Assembly (NCBI RefSeq): GCF_001590965.1
Contig: NZ_BCTW01000002.1
Span: 124,001-188,000, forward strand
Direction: 5' to 3'
Source: Novosphingobium lentum NBRC 107847
Lineage (GTDB): Bacteria > Pseudomonadota > Alphaproteobacteria > Sphingomonadales > Sphingomonadaceae
Length of the DNA stretch: 64,000 bases
Below, one piece after another: positions 34,744 to 43,156 of the stretch. Position numbers and translations under genes: made by a program. Position 1 is the first letter of the stretch; each line of letters opens with the position of its first letter. The notes beneath the pieces were generated by a model. It had not been told where the DNA came from, did not search any database, and worked only from the letters and a program-made list of their open reading frames with translations.

Positions 34744-35037
34744 GTGCTGTTATACACCCTGGTTGCCATGATCGGCTATCTGGTCAAGATCGTTACCATC
34801 GTCGTGATCGTCCAGTTCGTGCTGGGCCTGCTCATTGCGTTCAACGTGGTCAACACCCACAACAATGGTGTCGCCGCGATCTGGAAGGCACTGAACGCCA
34901 TTCTCGATCCGCTGCTCAACCCCATTCGCAAGATCATGCCCGATACCGGATCGATCGACCTGTCGCCGATGGTGCTGATCGTCGGGCTCAACCTCATCAT
35001 CATCCTGCTCAGCGGGATCGCGGCTTCGGGATACTGA
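34744..35037 (+). CDS. YggT-family membrane protein
   Basis: This 97-residue protein has two hydrophobic segments ([20 protein letters not shown] and [19 protein letters not shown]). The conserved YggT stretch between them is [20 protein letters not shown]. Family members are linked to osmotic stress or cell envelope assembly, without a settled biochemical role. The start is a GTG at 34744. The stop TGA is followed one base later by the folD ATG, so they share a message. Confidence 0.88.
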   Translation: MLLYTLVAMIGYLVKIVTIVVIVQFVLGLLIAFNVVNTHNNGVAAIWKALNAILDPLLNPIRKIMPDTGSIDLSPMVLIVGLNLIIILLSGIAASGY

Positions 35038-35038
35038 C

Positions 35039-35932
35039 ATGACCGCCGCGATTATCGACGGAAAAGCCTTCGCCGCAGACTTGCGCGGGCGCGTGGGCAC
35101 ACTGGCGCGGGCGTTCGAGGCCAGCGCCGGGCGCAAGGCCGGGCTCGCAGTGGTGCTGGTGGGCGAAGACCCCGCCAGCCAAGTCTATGTCCGCTCCAAG
35201 GGCAAGTCGACGCTCGAGGCCGGCATGGCCAGCTTCGAGCACAAGCTGCCCGCCGAAACCCCCGAGGCCGACCTGCTCGCGCTGGTCGAGCAGCTCAACA
35301 CCGATCCCGCTGTCGACGGCATCCTCGTCCAGCTGCCGCTGCCCGCGCACATGAACGAGGCGAAAGTCATCGCCGCAATCAACCCCGACAAGGACGTCGA
35401 CGGGTTCAACGTGATCAACGTCGGGCGGCTCGCGACCGGGCTGAACGGGTTCGTCCCCTGCACTCCGCTGGGCTGCATCATGCTGCTGAAGGACCGGCTC
35501 GGCAGCCTGTCGGGGCTCGATGCGGTCGTCATCGGCCGCTCCAACATCGTCGGCAAGCCGATGGCGCAGTTGCTGCTCGCGGAAAGCTGCACGGTGACGA
35601 TCGCGCACAGCCGCACCAAGGACCTGCCCGAGGTGGTCCGCCGGGCCGATATCGTCGTCGCCGCCGTGGGTCGGCCCGAAATGATCAAGGGCGACTGGAT
35701 CAAGCCGGGCGCGACCGTGATCGACGTGGGCATTAACCGCGTGCCCGGCAAGGTCGAGGGCAAGACCCGGCTGGTCGGCGACGTGGACTTTGCCGGCGCC
35801 AGCGAGGTGGCCGGGGCGATCACCCCGGTGCCGGGCGGGGTCGGACCGATGACCATCGCGGTGCTGCTGCGCAACGCGCTGGTCGCCGCGCACCGCAACG
35901 CCGGGATCGCGCTGGCGAAGGACGCGATCTGA
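35039..35932 (+). CDS. folD: methylenetetrahydrofolate dehydrogenase / cyclohydrolase
   Basis: FolD is the bifunctional enzyme interconverting methylene-, methenyl- and formyl-tetrahydrofolate. The 297-residue product has [15 protein letters not shown] with the catalytic Tyr and Lys, [35 protein letters not shown], the NADP-binding [15 protein letters not shown] and [15 protein letters not shown]. The length is usual. It is tightly linked with the upstream yggT and its TGA overlaps the ATG of the following exported protein gene. Confidence 0.97.
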   Translation: MTAAIIDGKAFAADLRGRVGTLARAFEASAGRKAGLAVVLVGEDPASQVYVRSKGKSTLEAGMASFEHKLPAETPEADLLALVEQLNTDPAVDGILVQLPLPAHMNEAKVIAAINPDKDVDGFNVINVGRLATGLNGFVPCTPLGCIMLLKDRLGSLSGLDAVVIGRSNIVGKPMAQLLLAESCTVTIAHSRTKDLPEVVRRADIVVAAVGRPEMIKGDWIKPGATVIDVGINRVPGKVEGKTRLVGDVDFAGASEVAGAITPVPGGVGPMTIAVLLRNALVAAHRNAGIALAKDAI

Positions 35933-36672
35933 TGCTGCGGCGCGGTGCCCTCATGCTGTGCGTCGCACTGGCAGCCGTGCCTGCCGCCGCGCGCGATCGC
36001 GATGCCTTGCGCCCCGCCGCCAACCCCAGCGCACTGATCGCTGCCGAAATCGGCTTCAACCAGCTGGCGCAGGACAAGGGCCAGTGGACCGCGTTTCGCA
36101 CCACGGCCGCCGACGGCGCGGAAATGTTCGTGCCGATGCGCGTGCTCACCGCCGTGTTCCTCAAAGGCCGCGCCGATCCGCCGGTCTCGGTCAAATGGCA
36201 GCCGACGCAAGTCTGGTCGAGCTGCGACGGCAGCTACGGCGTGACCAGAGGTGCATGGCAGCGCCCCGATTCGGTCGGCTATTTCACCACCGTGTGGCAG
36301 CGCCAGAAGAAGGGCGACTACAAGTGGGTGCTCGACCAGGGTGATGCACTGACCACCCCGCTCGCCGCGCCCGAGATGATCGAGGGCAAGGTCGCCGATT
36401 GCCCCGCGCGCAACGCCGGCCCGTATCGCGAACCCAAGCGCAAGGGCAACGTGCCCGTCGTCCTGCCGCCGCTGCCCGGCCCTGTGCCGCCATTGGCGCC
36501 GCGCGCGATGACCGTGCTCGACAGCAAGGACGGGCGCAGCGATGACGGTACGCTCGTCTGGCGGTCGACGGTGGATGGCGCCGGCGCGCGCGATTTCACG
36601 GTGTGGACGTGGAAGGATGGCACGATGCAGCAGGTGATCGCCAGCAAGGTCGCGGCCCCCGGGCGCGTCTGA
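35932..36672 (+). CDS. exported protein of unknown function
   Basis: This 246-residue protein begins with a signal peptide ([20 protein letters not shown]). The mature part has a region starting SALIAAEIGFNQLAQDKGQW that looks like the N-terminus of an SnoaL/NTF2-like fold. A Trp-rich core follows (VSVKWQPTQVWSSCDGSYGV, then FTTVWQRQKKGDYKWVLDQG), then a Pro-rich linker and a short beta-rich tail. Two cysteines (SSCDG, ADCPA) may pair. The start overlaps the folD stop by one base. No function is recognised. Confidence 0.75.
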   Translation: MLRRGALMLCVALAAVPAAARDRDALRPAANPSALIAAEIGFNQLAQDKGQWTAFRTTAADGAEMFVPMRVLTAVFLKGRADPPVSVKWQPTQVWSSCDGSYGVTRGAWQRPDSVGYFTTVWQRQKKGDYKWVLDQGDALTTPLAAPEMIEGKVADCPARNAGPYREPKRKGNVPVVLPPLPGPVPPLAPRAMTVLDSKDGRSDDGTLVWRSTVDGAGARDFTVWTWKDGTMQQVIASKVAAPGRV

Positions 36673-36676
36673 GACG

Positions 36677-37297
36677 ATGCTCGACCTGTTCCTTTCGGCA
36701 TTCGTCACGCTGTTCGTCGTGATCGATCCGCCCGGCTGCGCGCCGATCTATGCAGGCCTGGTCGCGGGCGCGAGCCATGCGCAGGCGCGGGCCATGGCGT
36801 TGCGCGCCACGCTGATCGCCACCGGCATCCTGCTGGGGTTTGCGCTGTTCGGCGAGCAGCTGCTGTCGGGCCTGCACATCGAACTGGCCAGCTTCCGCAT
36901 TGCAGGCGGGATCATGCTGTTCCTCATCGCGCTCGACATGGTGTTCGAAAAGCGCACCGAACGCCGCGAACAGCGCGCGGAAAAGGTCAAGGCCACGCCG
37001 GAAGTCGAGGACGTGTCGGTCTTCCCGATGGCCATGCCGATGATCGCCGGACCCGGCTCCATCGCCACGATCATGCTGCTGATGAGCCGCAGCGAAGGCA
37101 CCGCGCAAACGCTGGTGGTGCTCGCCGCGCTGGCGGCGGTGATGGTACTGACCGCGCTATCGCTGATCGCCGCCGGGCCGCTGATGAAGTTGCTGGGCGC
37201 GCGCGTGGAAGCCGTGATCACCCGGCTGCTCGGCGTGCTGCTGGCCGCGCTGGCCGCGCAATATGTGATCGATGGGGTGAAAGCGGTGCTGCGCTGA
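36677..37297 (+). CDS. MarC-family membrane protein
   Basis: This 206-residue protein has the six-helix MarC/YchE plan with VVIDPPGCAPIYAGLVAG, GILLGFALFGEQLLSGL and FPMAMPMIAGPGSIATIMLL. It is a member of an abundant inner-membrane family once tied to multiple antibiotic resistance, later shown not to be; the transport substrate is unknown. It starts four bases after the previous gene and ends the yggT-folD run. A hairpin repeat follows. Confidence 0.88.
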   Translation: MLDLFLSAFVTLFVVIDPPGCAPIYAGLVAGASHAQARAMALRATLIATGILLGFALFGEQLLSGLHIELASFRIAGGIMLFLIALDMVFEKRTERREQRAEKVKATPEVEDVSVFPMAMPMIAGPGSIATIMLLMSRSEGTAQTLVVLAALAAVMVLTALSLIAAGPLMKLLGARVEAVITRLLGVLLAALAAQYVIDGVKAVLR

Positions 37298-37307
37298 AGT
37301 CAGCGTG

Positions 37308-37391
37308 CGTGCTTCGACAGGCTCAGCACGAGCGGATGCTTACTCAAGGTCTAAACCCAAAGCTCGCTCATGCTGAGCTTGTCGAAGCACG
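37308..37391. repeat. inverted repeat with CTTCGACA..CTCAGCA arms
   Basis: A 27-base arm at 37308-37334 (CGTGCTTCGACAGGCTCAGC onward) is inverted at 37365-37391 with two mismatches. It lies between convergent marC and the LON-N gene. The TTCGACAAGCTCAGCA core is a dispersed repeat I know from many sphingomonad genomes. It likely ends transcripts from both sides. Confidence 0.75.
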
Positions 37392-37427
37392 TAAGCCAAG
37401 ATCTGCGTCGAAATCTTTCCAACGCAC

Positions 37428-38048
37428 CTACTGCAGCGTCACCCGGCTATCATCGCCATCGCGCCGCCCGAAGAACTGCATCAGCTGCACCAGCAGCTCG
37501 CACCGTTCGCCCAGCGTATTGGCTTCCAGCAATGCCTGCTTGGCCGCCGCATCGAACGGCGCGATCTGCGAGACGCCGTTGATCAGCGCCACATCGTCCA
37601 GCCGCGCAACCGATTCCCAGTCCACGCGATAGCCTTGTGCATCGGCGAAATGGCGCGCCTCACGCTCGAAACTGGCGCGTTCGACGGCGCTGAGCGCTTC
37701 GTCCTGCGCATCGACCAGCAACGCGCCCTCGACCTGGCGGAATGGCGTGGTCACGTCGAGCTCGCGCAACAGCCGGAAGCGGGCGATGCCTTCGAGCACC
37801 ACGTTGAACCGCCCGTCGTCGAGCGCCTCGACCTCGCCGATGTGGCCGACGCAGCCCACCGAGAACAGCTGGTCGCCACCCGCCTGCGGCTGGATCATCG
37901 CGATCCGCCGGTCGCGCGCCAGCGCATCGGTCACCAGCGAGCGATAGCGCGGTTCGAAGATGTGCAACGGCAACTGCAGCCCGGGAAACAGGATCGCGCC
38001 TGCCAGCGGGAACACCGAAAGCCGCGTGGAATGGATCGTGCCGCCCAT
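37428..38048 (-). CDS. LON-N (substrate-binding) domain protein
   Basis: This 206-residue protein consists of the Lon N-terminal domain alone: LSVFPLAGAILFPGLQLPLH, IFEPRYRSLVTDALARDRRI, CVGHIGEVEALDDGRFNVVL and GIARFRLLREL. It has no AAA+ or protease part. Such proteins may recognise unfolded clients, but the role is unclear. The gene is 12 bases downstream of the YbbN-like gene, a pairing common in alphaproteobacteria that suggests a shared proteostasis role. Confidence 0.9.
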   Translation of the reverse strand: MGGTIHSTRLSVFPLAGAILFPGLQLPLHIFEPRYRSLVTDALARDRRIAMIQPQAGGDQLFSVGCVGHIGEVEALDDGRFNVVLEGIARFRLLRELDVTTPFRQVEGALLVDAQDEALSAVERASFEREARHFADAQGYRVDWESVARLDDVALINGVSQIAPFDAAAKQALLEANTLGERCELLVQLMQFFGRRDGDDSRVTLQ

Positions 38049-38060
38049 ATCAGTCGCCCG

Positions 38061-39032
38061 TCAGCCGAACAGGACTGTCGAAAGCTTGCGCCGCGTCGCC
38101 GCGACCCACGGATCTTCCAGCCCGGTCGCCTCGAATATCTGCAGCAACCGCGTGCGCGCCGCGCCTTCGTTCCATGCACGGTCCGCCGCGACCATGGCGA
38201 GCAGGCAGGCCGCCGCCGCATCGCGATCGCCGCTGGCATAAAGCGCGTTGGCGAATGCCAGCTGCGCATCCATATCGGCCGGACGCTCAGCCGCCGCAGC
38301 ACGCAGGGCGGCCAGTTCGCTCTCTTCGGGGGCGTCTTCGGCCAGCGCCAGCGCCGACCGCGCCTGGGCCAGCGCCGGATCGGCGGCCAGCTTGGGGTCG
38401 AGCGCATCGAGCGCGGCCTGCGCCTCGTCGCGATGGCCCGCCGCGATCAGCGCGCGGATGAGGCCAGCGTGCGCGGCGGCACTGTCCGGCGCCATGTCGA
38501 TGATCTGGGCGAAGATGCCTGCCGCACGCTCACCGTCGCCGCCCGCCAGCACTTCGTCGCCCATCGCCAGCAACGGCGCGATATCCTGCGCCGGTTGGCC
38601 GCCTGGCGTGATCGGCAGCTTCTCGAGGATCTGGTCGAGCATCTGCTTCAGCTGCGTTTCGGTGCGCGCGTTGGTGAGATCGGCCACCGGCTGGCCCTGG
38701 AACATGGCATAGACCGTGGGGATCGAGCGCACCTGGAACTGCGCCGCGATGAACTGGTCCTCGTCGACGTTGATCTTGGCCAGCACCACGCCCTTGTCGG
38801 CATATTCGGCCGCGACCTTTTCCAGCAGCGGCGTCAGCGCCTTGCACGGCCCGCACCATTCCGCCCAGAAATCGAGGATGACGAGCGCCGCCATCGACGG
38901 TTCGACCACGTCCTTGCGAAAGCGGTCGACGGCCTTCTGTTCGTCGAGATTGAGGCCAAGGCTTGCCAATGAGGGTCTCCGGTACTGCAGGTTCGCCGGC
39001 GCGGGTCCGGCAGGATCGATCATGGCCACCAT
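38061..39032 (-). CDS. ybbN: thioredoxin-domain co-chaperone (YbbN/CnoX-like)
   Basis: This 323-residue protein has an N-terminal thioredoxin fold (about 30-135) with an intact WCGPC motif (C60, C63) and the cis-Pro region QVRSIPTVYAMFQG. An all-helical, TPR-like C-terminus (about 160-323) follows. This is the YbbN/CnoX layout, which protects proteins from chlorine or oxidative stress and hands them to chaperones. The intact CGPC suggests redox activity as well. The ATG at 39032 or 39023 is the start. It is cotranscribed with the LON-N gene. Confidence 0.88.
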   Translation of the reverse strand: MVAMIDPAGPAPANLQYRRPSLASLGLNLDEQKAVDRFRKDVVEPSMAALVILDFWAEWCGPCKALTPLLEKVAAEYADKGVVLAKINVDEDQFIAAQFQVRSIPTVYAMFQGQPVADLTNARTETQLKQMLDQILEKLPITPGGQPAQDIAPLLAMGDEVLAGGDGERAAGIFAQIIDMAPDSAAAHAGLIRALIAAGHRDEAQAALDALDPKLAADPALAQARSALALAEDAPEESELAALRAAAAERPADMDAQLAFANALYASGDRDAAAACLLAMVAADRAWNEGAARTRLLQIFEATGLEDPWVAATRRKLSTVLFG

Positions 39033-39271
39033 GTGGGAACGCGGCGCGGTTCGGCAAGGGCTTTATCCGCAGGCGGTGTTCCGCTGCCCAGCCAGGGCCA
39101 GCCCAGCCCGGCAACCGCTGCAGGCATGCGCTGGGTAAAGCCGGGCCATGGCGTCCATGGAGCATCCTCGGTTTTTGCGGCGTTTTCCGGTTGCGGGTGC
39201 CAAACCCTCATGCTAACGGCGCGCCTCACCCCGACCCGGAGAGCTTCTGCGGCCGGGTTTGAAACGCTCGA

Positions 39272-39346
39272 GCGGGCGTAGCTCAGTGGTAGAGCACAAC
39301 CTTGCCAAGGTTGGGGTCGAGGGTTCGAATCCCTTCGCCCGCTCCA
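39272..39346 (+). tRNA. tRNA-Gly (anticodon GCC)
   Basis: The acceptor arms GCGGGCG (39272-39278) and CGCCCGC (39336-39342) pair fully, followed by T and an encoded CCA (39344-39346). The D arm is AGCTCAGTGGTAGAGC. The anticodon stem CAACC/GGTTG holds the loop TTGCCAA with GCC at 39304-39306. The T arm is GAGGGTTCGAATCCCTT. All cloverleaf features are present. The accessory region starts immediately behind its 3' end, so this gene is probably the integration target. Confidence 0.97.
39324..39346 (+). other. putative element attachment site in the tRNA-Gly 3' end
   Basis: Tyrosine integrases commonly recombine in the T arm and acceptor end of tRNA genes and leave the tRNA intact on one side. 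The chromosomal gene order ends at this tRNA and mobile-element genes follow, so the last 20-25 bases of the tRNA are the likely attL/attR core. The direct repeat that should mark the other end was not seen within the window. Confidence 0.4.
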
Positions 39347-39411
39347 GTTTCCATAGAAAAATCAATAACTTTGGAACCTGCGCCGTTTGCGCCAAGGGCT
39401 CTCGCTAGCTT

Positions 39412-39455
39412 TGGTCAACACCTGGTCAACACGGGTGCCATGCGTGTTGACCAGG
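39412..39455. repeat. triple TGGTCAACAC repeat with 13-base inverted arms
   Basis: TGGTCAACAC occurs at 39412-39421 and again at 39423-39432, offset by 11 bases or one helical turn. Its inverse GTGTTGACCA is at 39444-39453. The second and third copies lie in perfect 13-base inverted arms, CCTGGTCAACACG (39421-39433) and CGTGTTGACCAGG (39443-39455). Its place 66 bases from the tRNA end fits integrase arm sites or an excisionase/regulator operator. Confidence 0.75.
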
Positions 39456-39872
39456 GAATTCTCTGTCTACGAGACTTCAGGAACCACATTTCACCAATTG
39501 CTTACTGCGAGGGGAATGCCTTCCCCTGACCCGGAATCGGCATTGCTGTTTCCGGCTACCCCATCATGCGGGGATACCCCGCAACGCCCCGGCAAGAAGA
39601 GCGTGGCTGTCGACGCGCTCTGTCCCGCAGGCCGTTCGGCCTACTCCTGAGGGCGCAGCTTTGATGAGAATGGCCCCGCACGCACTCTGAATCGGCCGGC
39701 ATGGGATCACCGGCAGGCTTAGAAAGCCGACAAGCCCCGGCTTTCCATCTGCTCGGGACGGGTCACGAACTCCGCCTCCTTTCAGGGTGCAGTTTCTTGT
39801 TCTTGTGATCTCGCTGGTCGCTCGTGCATCTGTAAGCACGAGTAGGTCAAAGTGAGAGGCATGCGGGCTTCG

Positions 39873-39925
39873 CCGTGACGGATTGAGAATGGCAGAGGGA
39901 GAGGCCCGCTGCCGGTCCGTCGCGG
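39873..39925 (+). promoter_or_regulatory. structured leader of ardC, sequestering its ribosome site
   Basis: CCGTGACGGA (39873-39882) pairs with TCCGTCGCGG (39916-39925), ten pairs including one T-G. An inner stem GGCAG/CTGCC (39891-39895 with 39909-39913) is capped by a GA-rich loop. The GG of the Shine-Dalgarno GGAG (39924-39927) is in the outer stem, nine bases before the ATG, so folding would reduce translation. Confidence 0.55.
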
Positions 39926-39935
39926 AGATTTTGCC

Positions 39936-40826
39936 ATGACCGAGACCCGAGCCGACGTCTATTCCCGCATCACCGATCAGATCATCGCCGCCGTCGAGGC
40001 CGGTGCGGTTTCGTGTCGTATGCCTTGGCACCATGATGGGACGGCCACGTCCCGCCCCATCAATCTGGCTTCCGGCAAGCCCTACCGCGGCATCAACGTC
40101 CTGGTCTTGTGGGCGACAGCCGATGCCCACGGTTACACGCAAGGGCTCTGGGGCACTTATCGCCAATGGCTGGCCGTTGGCGGACAAGTACGGAAAGGCG
40201 AACGCGGCTGCGTTGTCGTCCTGTGGAAGCAGATCACCAACGGCGACGATGGCGATGAGCGCATTGAGGGCGAAGGCCACGGCCGTCGCGCCTTCGCGCG
40301 GGCATTCACCGTTTTCAATATCGCTCAGATCGATGGCTATACGTCCGAGCCTATGGAGGCCTGTTCCGAACCAGAGAGCCACGCCAACGCGGAAACCTTC
40401 ATCGCAAATCTTGGCATTTCGACGATCTTCGGCGGCAACGAAGCCTGTTACCTGCCCTCGAAGGACGAAATTCACATGCCGCACCGTGCGCAGTTCGATG
40501 ACGCCGCTTCATTCTATGGAGTCATGATCCATGAATGCGGTCACGCCTCTGGTGCCAAGCATCGACTCTCGCGCGATCTCAGCGGTCGCTTCGGGTCCGA
40601 GGCATATGCTGCCGAGGAAATATGCGCCGAGCTGACCAGCGGGTTCGTGCTGGCGGATCTCGGCATCGCCCATAATCCCCGGCCCGACCATGCAGCGTAT
40701 ATCGCCTCCTGGTTGAAAGCCCTGAAGCATGATCCCCGTGCAATATTCCAGGCAGCGAGCAAGGCACAAGCTGCTGCGGACTGGATGCACGCACAGCAAG
40801 TGGGGGCTCTCGATCAGGCCGCGTGA
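39936..40826 (+). CDS. ardC: ArdC-type antirestriction / zincin metallopeptidase protein
   Basis: This 296-residue protein joins an N-terminal ArdC-like single-stranded-DNA-binding domain (about 1-125; RADVYSRITDQIIAAVEAG, RGINVLVLWATADAHGY, GERGCVVVLWKQ) to a zincin-like peptidase domain (about 145-290). The latter has HECGH (199-203) and a following KHRLSRDLSG with an EEICAEL segment holding a likely third ligand. ArdC proteins of conjugative plasmids protect incoming DNA from restriction and can bind single strands. It is the first gene of the element and is expected early after transfer. The Shine-Dalgarno sequence GGAG is partly buried in a leader stem. Confidence 0.9.
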   Translation: MTETRADVYSRITDQIIAAVEAGAVSCRMPWHHDGTATSRPINLASGKPYRGINVLVLWATADAHGYTQGLWGTYRQWLAVGGQVRKGERGCVVVLWKQITNGDDGDERIEGEGHGRRAFARAFTVFNIAQIDGYTSEPMEACSEPESHANAETFIANLGISTIFGGNEACYLPSKDEIHMPHRAQFDDAASFYGVMIHECGHASGAKHRLSRDLSGRFGSEAYAAEEICAELTSGFVLADLGIAHNPRPDHAAYIASWLKALKHDPRAIFQAASKAQAAADWMHAQQVGALDQAA

Positions 40827-40841
40827 CTGCCATCTGTTGAT

Positions 40842-40933
40842 CCGGGCAATGCCCGGGGGAGAGTAAGAGGGGGGCCTTCGGCTTTGTGACGGGTCAGGGT
40901 CGGGAGAGAGGCTCCTGGCGGCCCGTCATGGAG
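40842..40933 (+). promoter_or_regulatory. structured leader of the ParB-like gene
   Basis: A small hairpin CCGGGC/GCCCGG (40842-40856) is followed by a GA-rich run. Then GACGGG (40888-40893) pairs with CCCGTC (40922-40927), and weaker T-G pairs reach into the Shine-Dalgarno GGAG (40930-40933). Inside, GGAG/CTCC (40903-40906 with 40912-40915) presents AGAGG. The plan repeats that of the ardC leader. Confidence 0.5.
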
Positions 40934-40941
40934 AAAATACC

Positions 40942-43056
40942 ATGGCAAGTTCTGTTCCCAAGCTCCGCCTGAGCAGTTCGCGCGACATCCCGTTCGACAA
41001 GCTCGTTCTCAGCCAGTCCAACGTCCGGCGCGTGAAATGCGGCGTCTCTATCGGCGAACTGGCCGATGACATCGTCCGCCGCACGCTCCTCCAGAGCATC
41101 AACGTCCGGCCCATGCTCGATGATGATGGCAAGGAAACCGGCATATTCGAGGTTCCCGCCGGCGGCCGGCGCTTCCGCGCCCTCGAACTGCTGGTCAAGA
41201 CCAAGCGGATGGCGAAGACCCAGCCAGTGCCCTGCGTGGTGCGCGAGGGTGGCAGTGCGGAGGAGGATTCCCTCGCCGAGAACGTCATGCGCGAGGCGTT
41301 GCACCCTCTTGACCAGTTCCGCGCGTTCAAAGCGCTTCGCGAGCAAGGCACGTCCGAGGATGAGATCGCGGCGCGATTCTTCGTCACTGCCAGCATCGTC
41401 AAGCAGCGCCTGCGCCTGGCCTCGGTGTCCGAAGCCTTGCTCGAAGTCTATGCCGAGGACGGCATGACGCTCGACCAACTGATGGCGTTCAGCATTTCGT
41501 GCGATCATACGCGCCAGGAGCAGGTCTGGGCCGATGTTGGGCAGACATACTCCAATCAGCCTTACAATATCCGCCGTCTGCTGACCGACGAGGCCGTGCC
41601 GGTGAGCGATCGCCGTGCCCGCTACGTCGGTATCGCGGCGTATGAGGAAGCTGGCGGCACGATCATGCGCGATCTGTTCACCATCGACCAGGGCGGCTGG
41701 ATGCAGGATGTTGCACTTCTCGACCGGCTGGTTTCCGAGATCCTGAGCGAGACGGCCCATGCGATCGCCAAGGAAGGCTGGAAATGGATCGAGGCTGCAT
41801 CCGATCTGCCTTACGGCCATGAATTCGGCCATCGCCGAATCACCGGCACGGTCGAGGCGTTGAGCGAGGTCGATCAGGCTGCTTGCGACGTTCTCATGGC
41901 CGAGTTCGACGAGTTGACCGGACAATATGACGGCGGGGATGATCTGCCCGAGGAAGTCGACGCCCGGCTCGGCGAATTGGAAACCGCCATCGACGGCTAC
42001 CTCAATCGGCCTGCCACCTATGACAAAGCTCAAATGGCGCGGGCAGGCGTTTTCATCTCGCTGGCCGGCAATGGCGTGCTGCGGATCGATCGCGGTTATG
42101 TCCGGGCCGAAGACGAGCCTGTCGTTGATGCCGAAACTGGCGAATTGGCGGATGATGCCAGTGCAGTCGGACCGCAGCAGCCGAACGTGACCATTGGCGG
42201 ATCGGCGTTCGCTGCCGAACCGGTCGAGGAGGAAGACGATGTCATCCGGCCATTGCCAGAACGGCTGGTGACCGAACTGACGGCGGAGCGCACCCTGGCG
42301 CTTCGCAATGCCCTGGCCGAAGCTCCGGAAGCTGCGTTCATCGCGCTGCTCCATGCGCTGTGCCGTTCGGTCTTCACGCCGCATGCCGCCTCGGGCTGTG
42401 TCGAGATCTCTGTGCGGCACGCCTTTCTTGGCAATGTGGCTCCGGCCCTCGGCGATAGTGTCTGGGCGCAGGCAATCCAGCAGCGTCATAAATCCTGGGG
42501 TGACATCCTGCCTGATGATCCCGACCATCTCTGGGACGTGCTGAGCTCAATGGACACGGGCGATCACATGCGGCTGCTGGCGCATTGCACCGCGCTCAGC
42601 GTCAATGCGCTCTACGAACCAGCGAACCGCTACAATCAGGGCCATGTGTCGGCGCACGGCGTCAGCAAGCGACTTGCGTCAGCAGATCATATCGCCCGCA
42701 CCATCGGACTCGATATGGCACGGGCAGGCTGGCAGCCGACCATCGCCAACTACCTCGGCCGGGTCACCAAGCCGCGCATACTTGACGCGGTGCGCGAAGC
42801 CCGGGGCGAAGAGATGGTCGGGCTGATCGATCATCTGAAGAAGGGCGACATGGCGAAGGAGGCCGAACGCCTACTCGACGGCAGTGGCTGGCTACCTGAA
42901 CCGTTGCGGGTTGTTGCAGTCGAGGCTGAGCAGGTGACCGATGTGACGACGGTCGAAGACCTGCCAGCCTTCCTCGCTGACGACGATGCTGGCGATGGCG
43001 ATGAACCGACTGACGAAGAACTCGACCCTGAGCATTACGCCATCGCGGCTGAATAG
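40942..43056 (+). CDS. large ParB/RepB-like DNA-binding protein
   Basis: This 704-residue protein has a ParB N-terminal domain (about 10-180). Landmarks are IPFDKLVLSQSNVRRVK, the box PAGGRRFRALELL (CTPase/Srx-type fold) and ENVMREALHPLDQFRAF. A helix-turn-helix follows (SEDEIAARFFVTASIVKQRL). The remaining 500 residues are helical and acidic (EDDVIRPLPERL; the C-terminus DDAGDGDEPTDEELDPEH) and are not found in chromosomal ParB. There is no parA nearby, so it may be a regulator or DNA-organising protein of the element and not a classical partition factor. This large form is typical of alphaproteobacterial plasmids and ICEs. Confidence 0.88.
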   Translation: MASSVPKLRLSSSRDIPFDKLVLSQSNVRRVKCGVSIGELADDIVRRTLLQSINVRPMLDDDGKETGIFEVPAGGRRFRALELLVKTKRMAKTQPVPCVVREGGSAEEDSLAENVMREALHPLDQFRAFKALREQGTSEDEIAARFFVTASIVKQRLRLASVSEALLEVYAEDGMTLDQLMAFSISCDHTRQEQVWADVGQTYSNQPYNIRRLLTDEAVPVSDRRARYVGIAAYEEAGGTIMRDLFTIDQGGWMQDVALLDRLVSEILSETAHAIAKEGWKWIEAASDLPYGHEFGHRRITGTVEALSEVDQAACDVLMAEFDELTGQYDGGDDLPEEVDARLGELETAIDGYLNRPATYDKAQMARAGVFISLAGNGVLRIDRGYVRAEDEPVVDAETGELADDASAVGPQQPNVTIGGSAFAAEPVEEEDDVIRPLPERLVTELTAERTLALRNALAEAPEAAFIALLHALCRSVFTPHAASGCVEISVRHAFLGNVAPALGDSVWAQAIQQRHKSWGDILPDDPDHLWDVLSSMDTGDHMRLLAHCTALSVNALYEPANRYNQGHVSAHGVSKRLASADHIARTIGLDMARAGWQPTIANYLGRVTKPRILDAVREARGEEMVGLIDHLKKGDMAKEAERLLDGSGWLPEPLRVVAVEAEQVTDVTTVEDLPAFLADDDAGDGDEPTDEELDPEHYAIAAE

Positions 43057-43107
43057 CTCCCACTGATCCGGGGCGGCTTCCGACGCTCCGGCATCTATTT
43101 CACCTTG

Positions 43108-43138
43108 CGCCCTCGGCCCCATCAGCCGGGGGCGTTTT
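43108..43138 (+). terminator. terminator-like hairpin inside the operon
   Basis: CGCCCTCGGC (43108-43117) pairs with GCCGGGGGCG (43125-43134), ten pairs with one T-G, then TTTTC. It lies between the ParB-like gene and the next gene, whose Shine-Dalgarno AAGGAG follows within 15 bases. It can act as a terminator or attenuator. Confidence 0.65.
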
Positions 43139-43156
43139 CATTTCAAGGAGCCAATC

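Larger units (their letters stand above)
39347..39935. other. 589-base non-coding stretch at the element end
   Basis: I see no convincing gene here on either strand; open frames lack Shine-Dalgarno sequences and family likeness. It contains a triple TGGTCAACAC repeat (39412-39453), a perfect hairpin CTCGTGC/GCACGAG (39821-39827 and 39836-39842) and the leader stem of the ardC gene (39873-39925). The composition is less GC-rich than the chromosome to its left. An integrase gene, often found here in tRNA-inserted elements, is absent. Confidence 0.65.

Noticed and set aside
39213..39395. Minus-strand frame containing ERAKGFEPSTPTLARL
   Set aside because: This peptide is the well-known antisense translation of a tRNA gene and is not a real protein.
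39347..39935. Remnant of an integrase gene next to tRNA-Gly
   Set aside because: No frame shows tyrosine recombinase motifs (R..HxxR..Y), so no gene or pseudogene is called.
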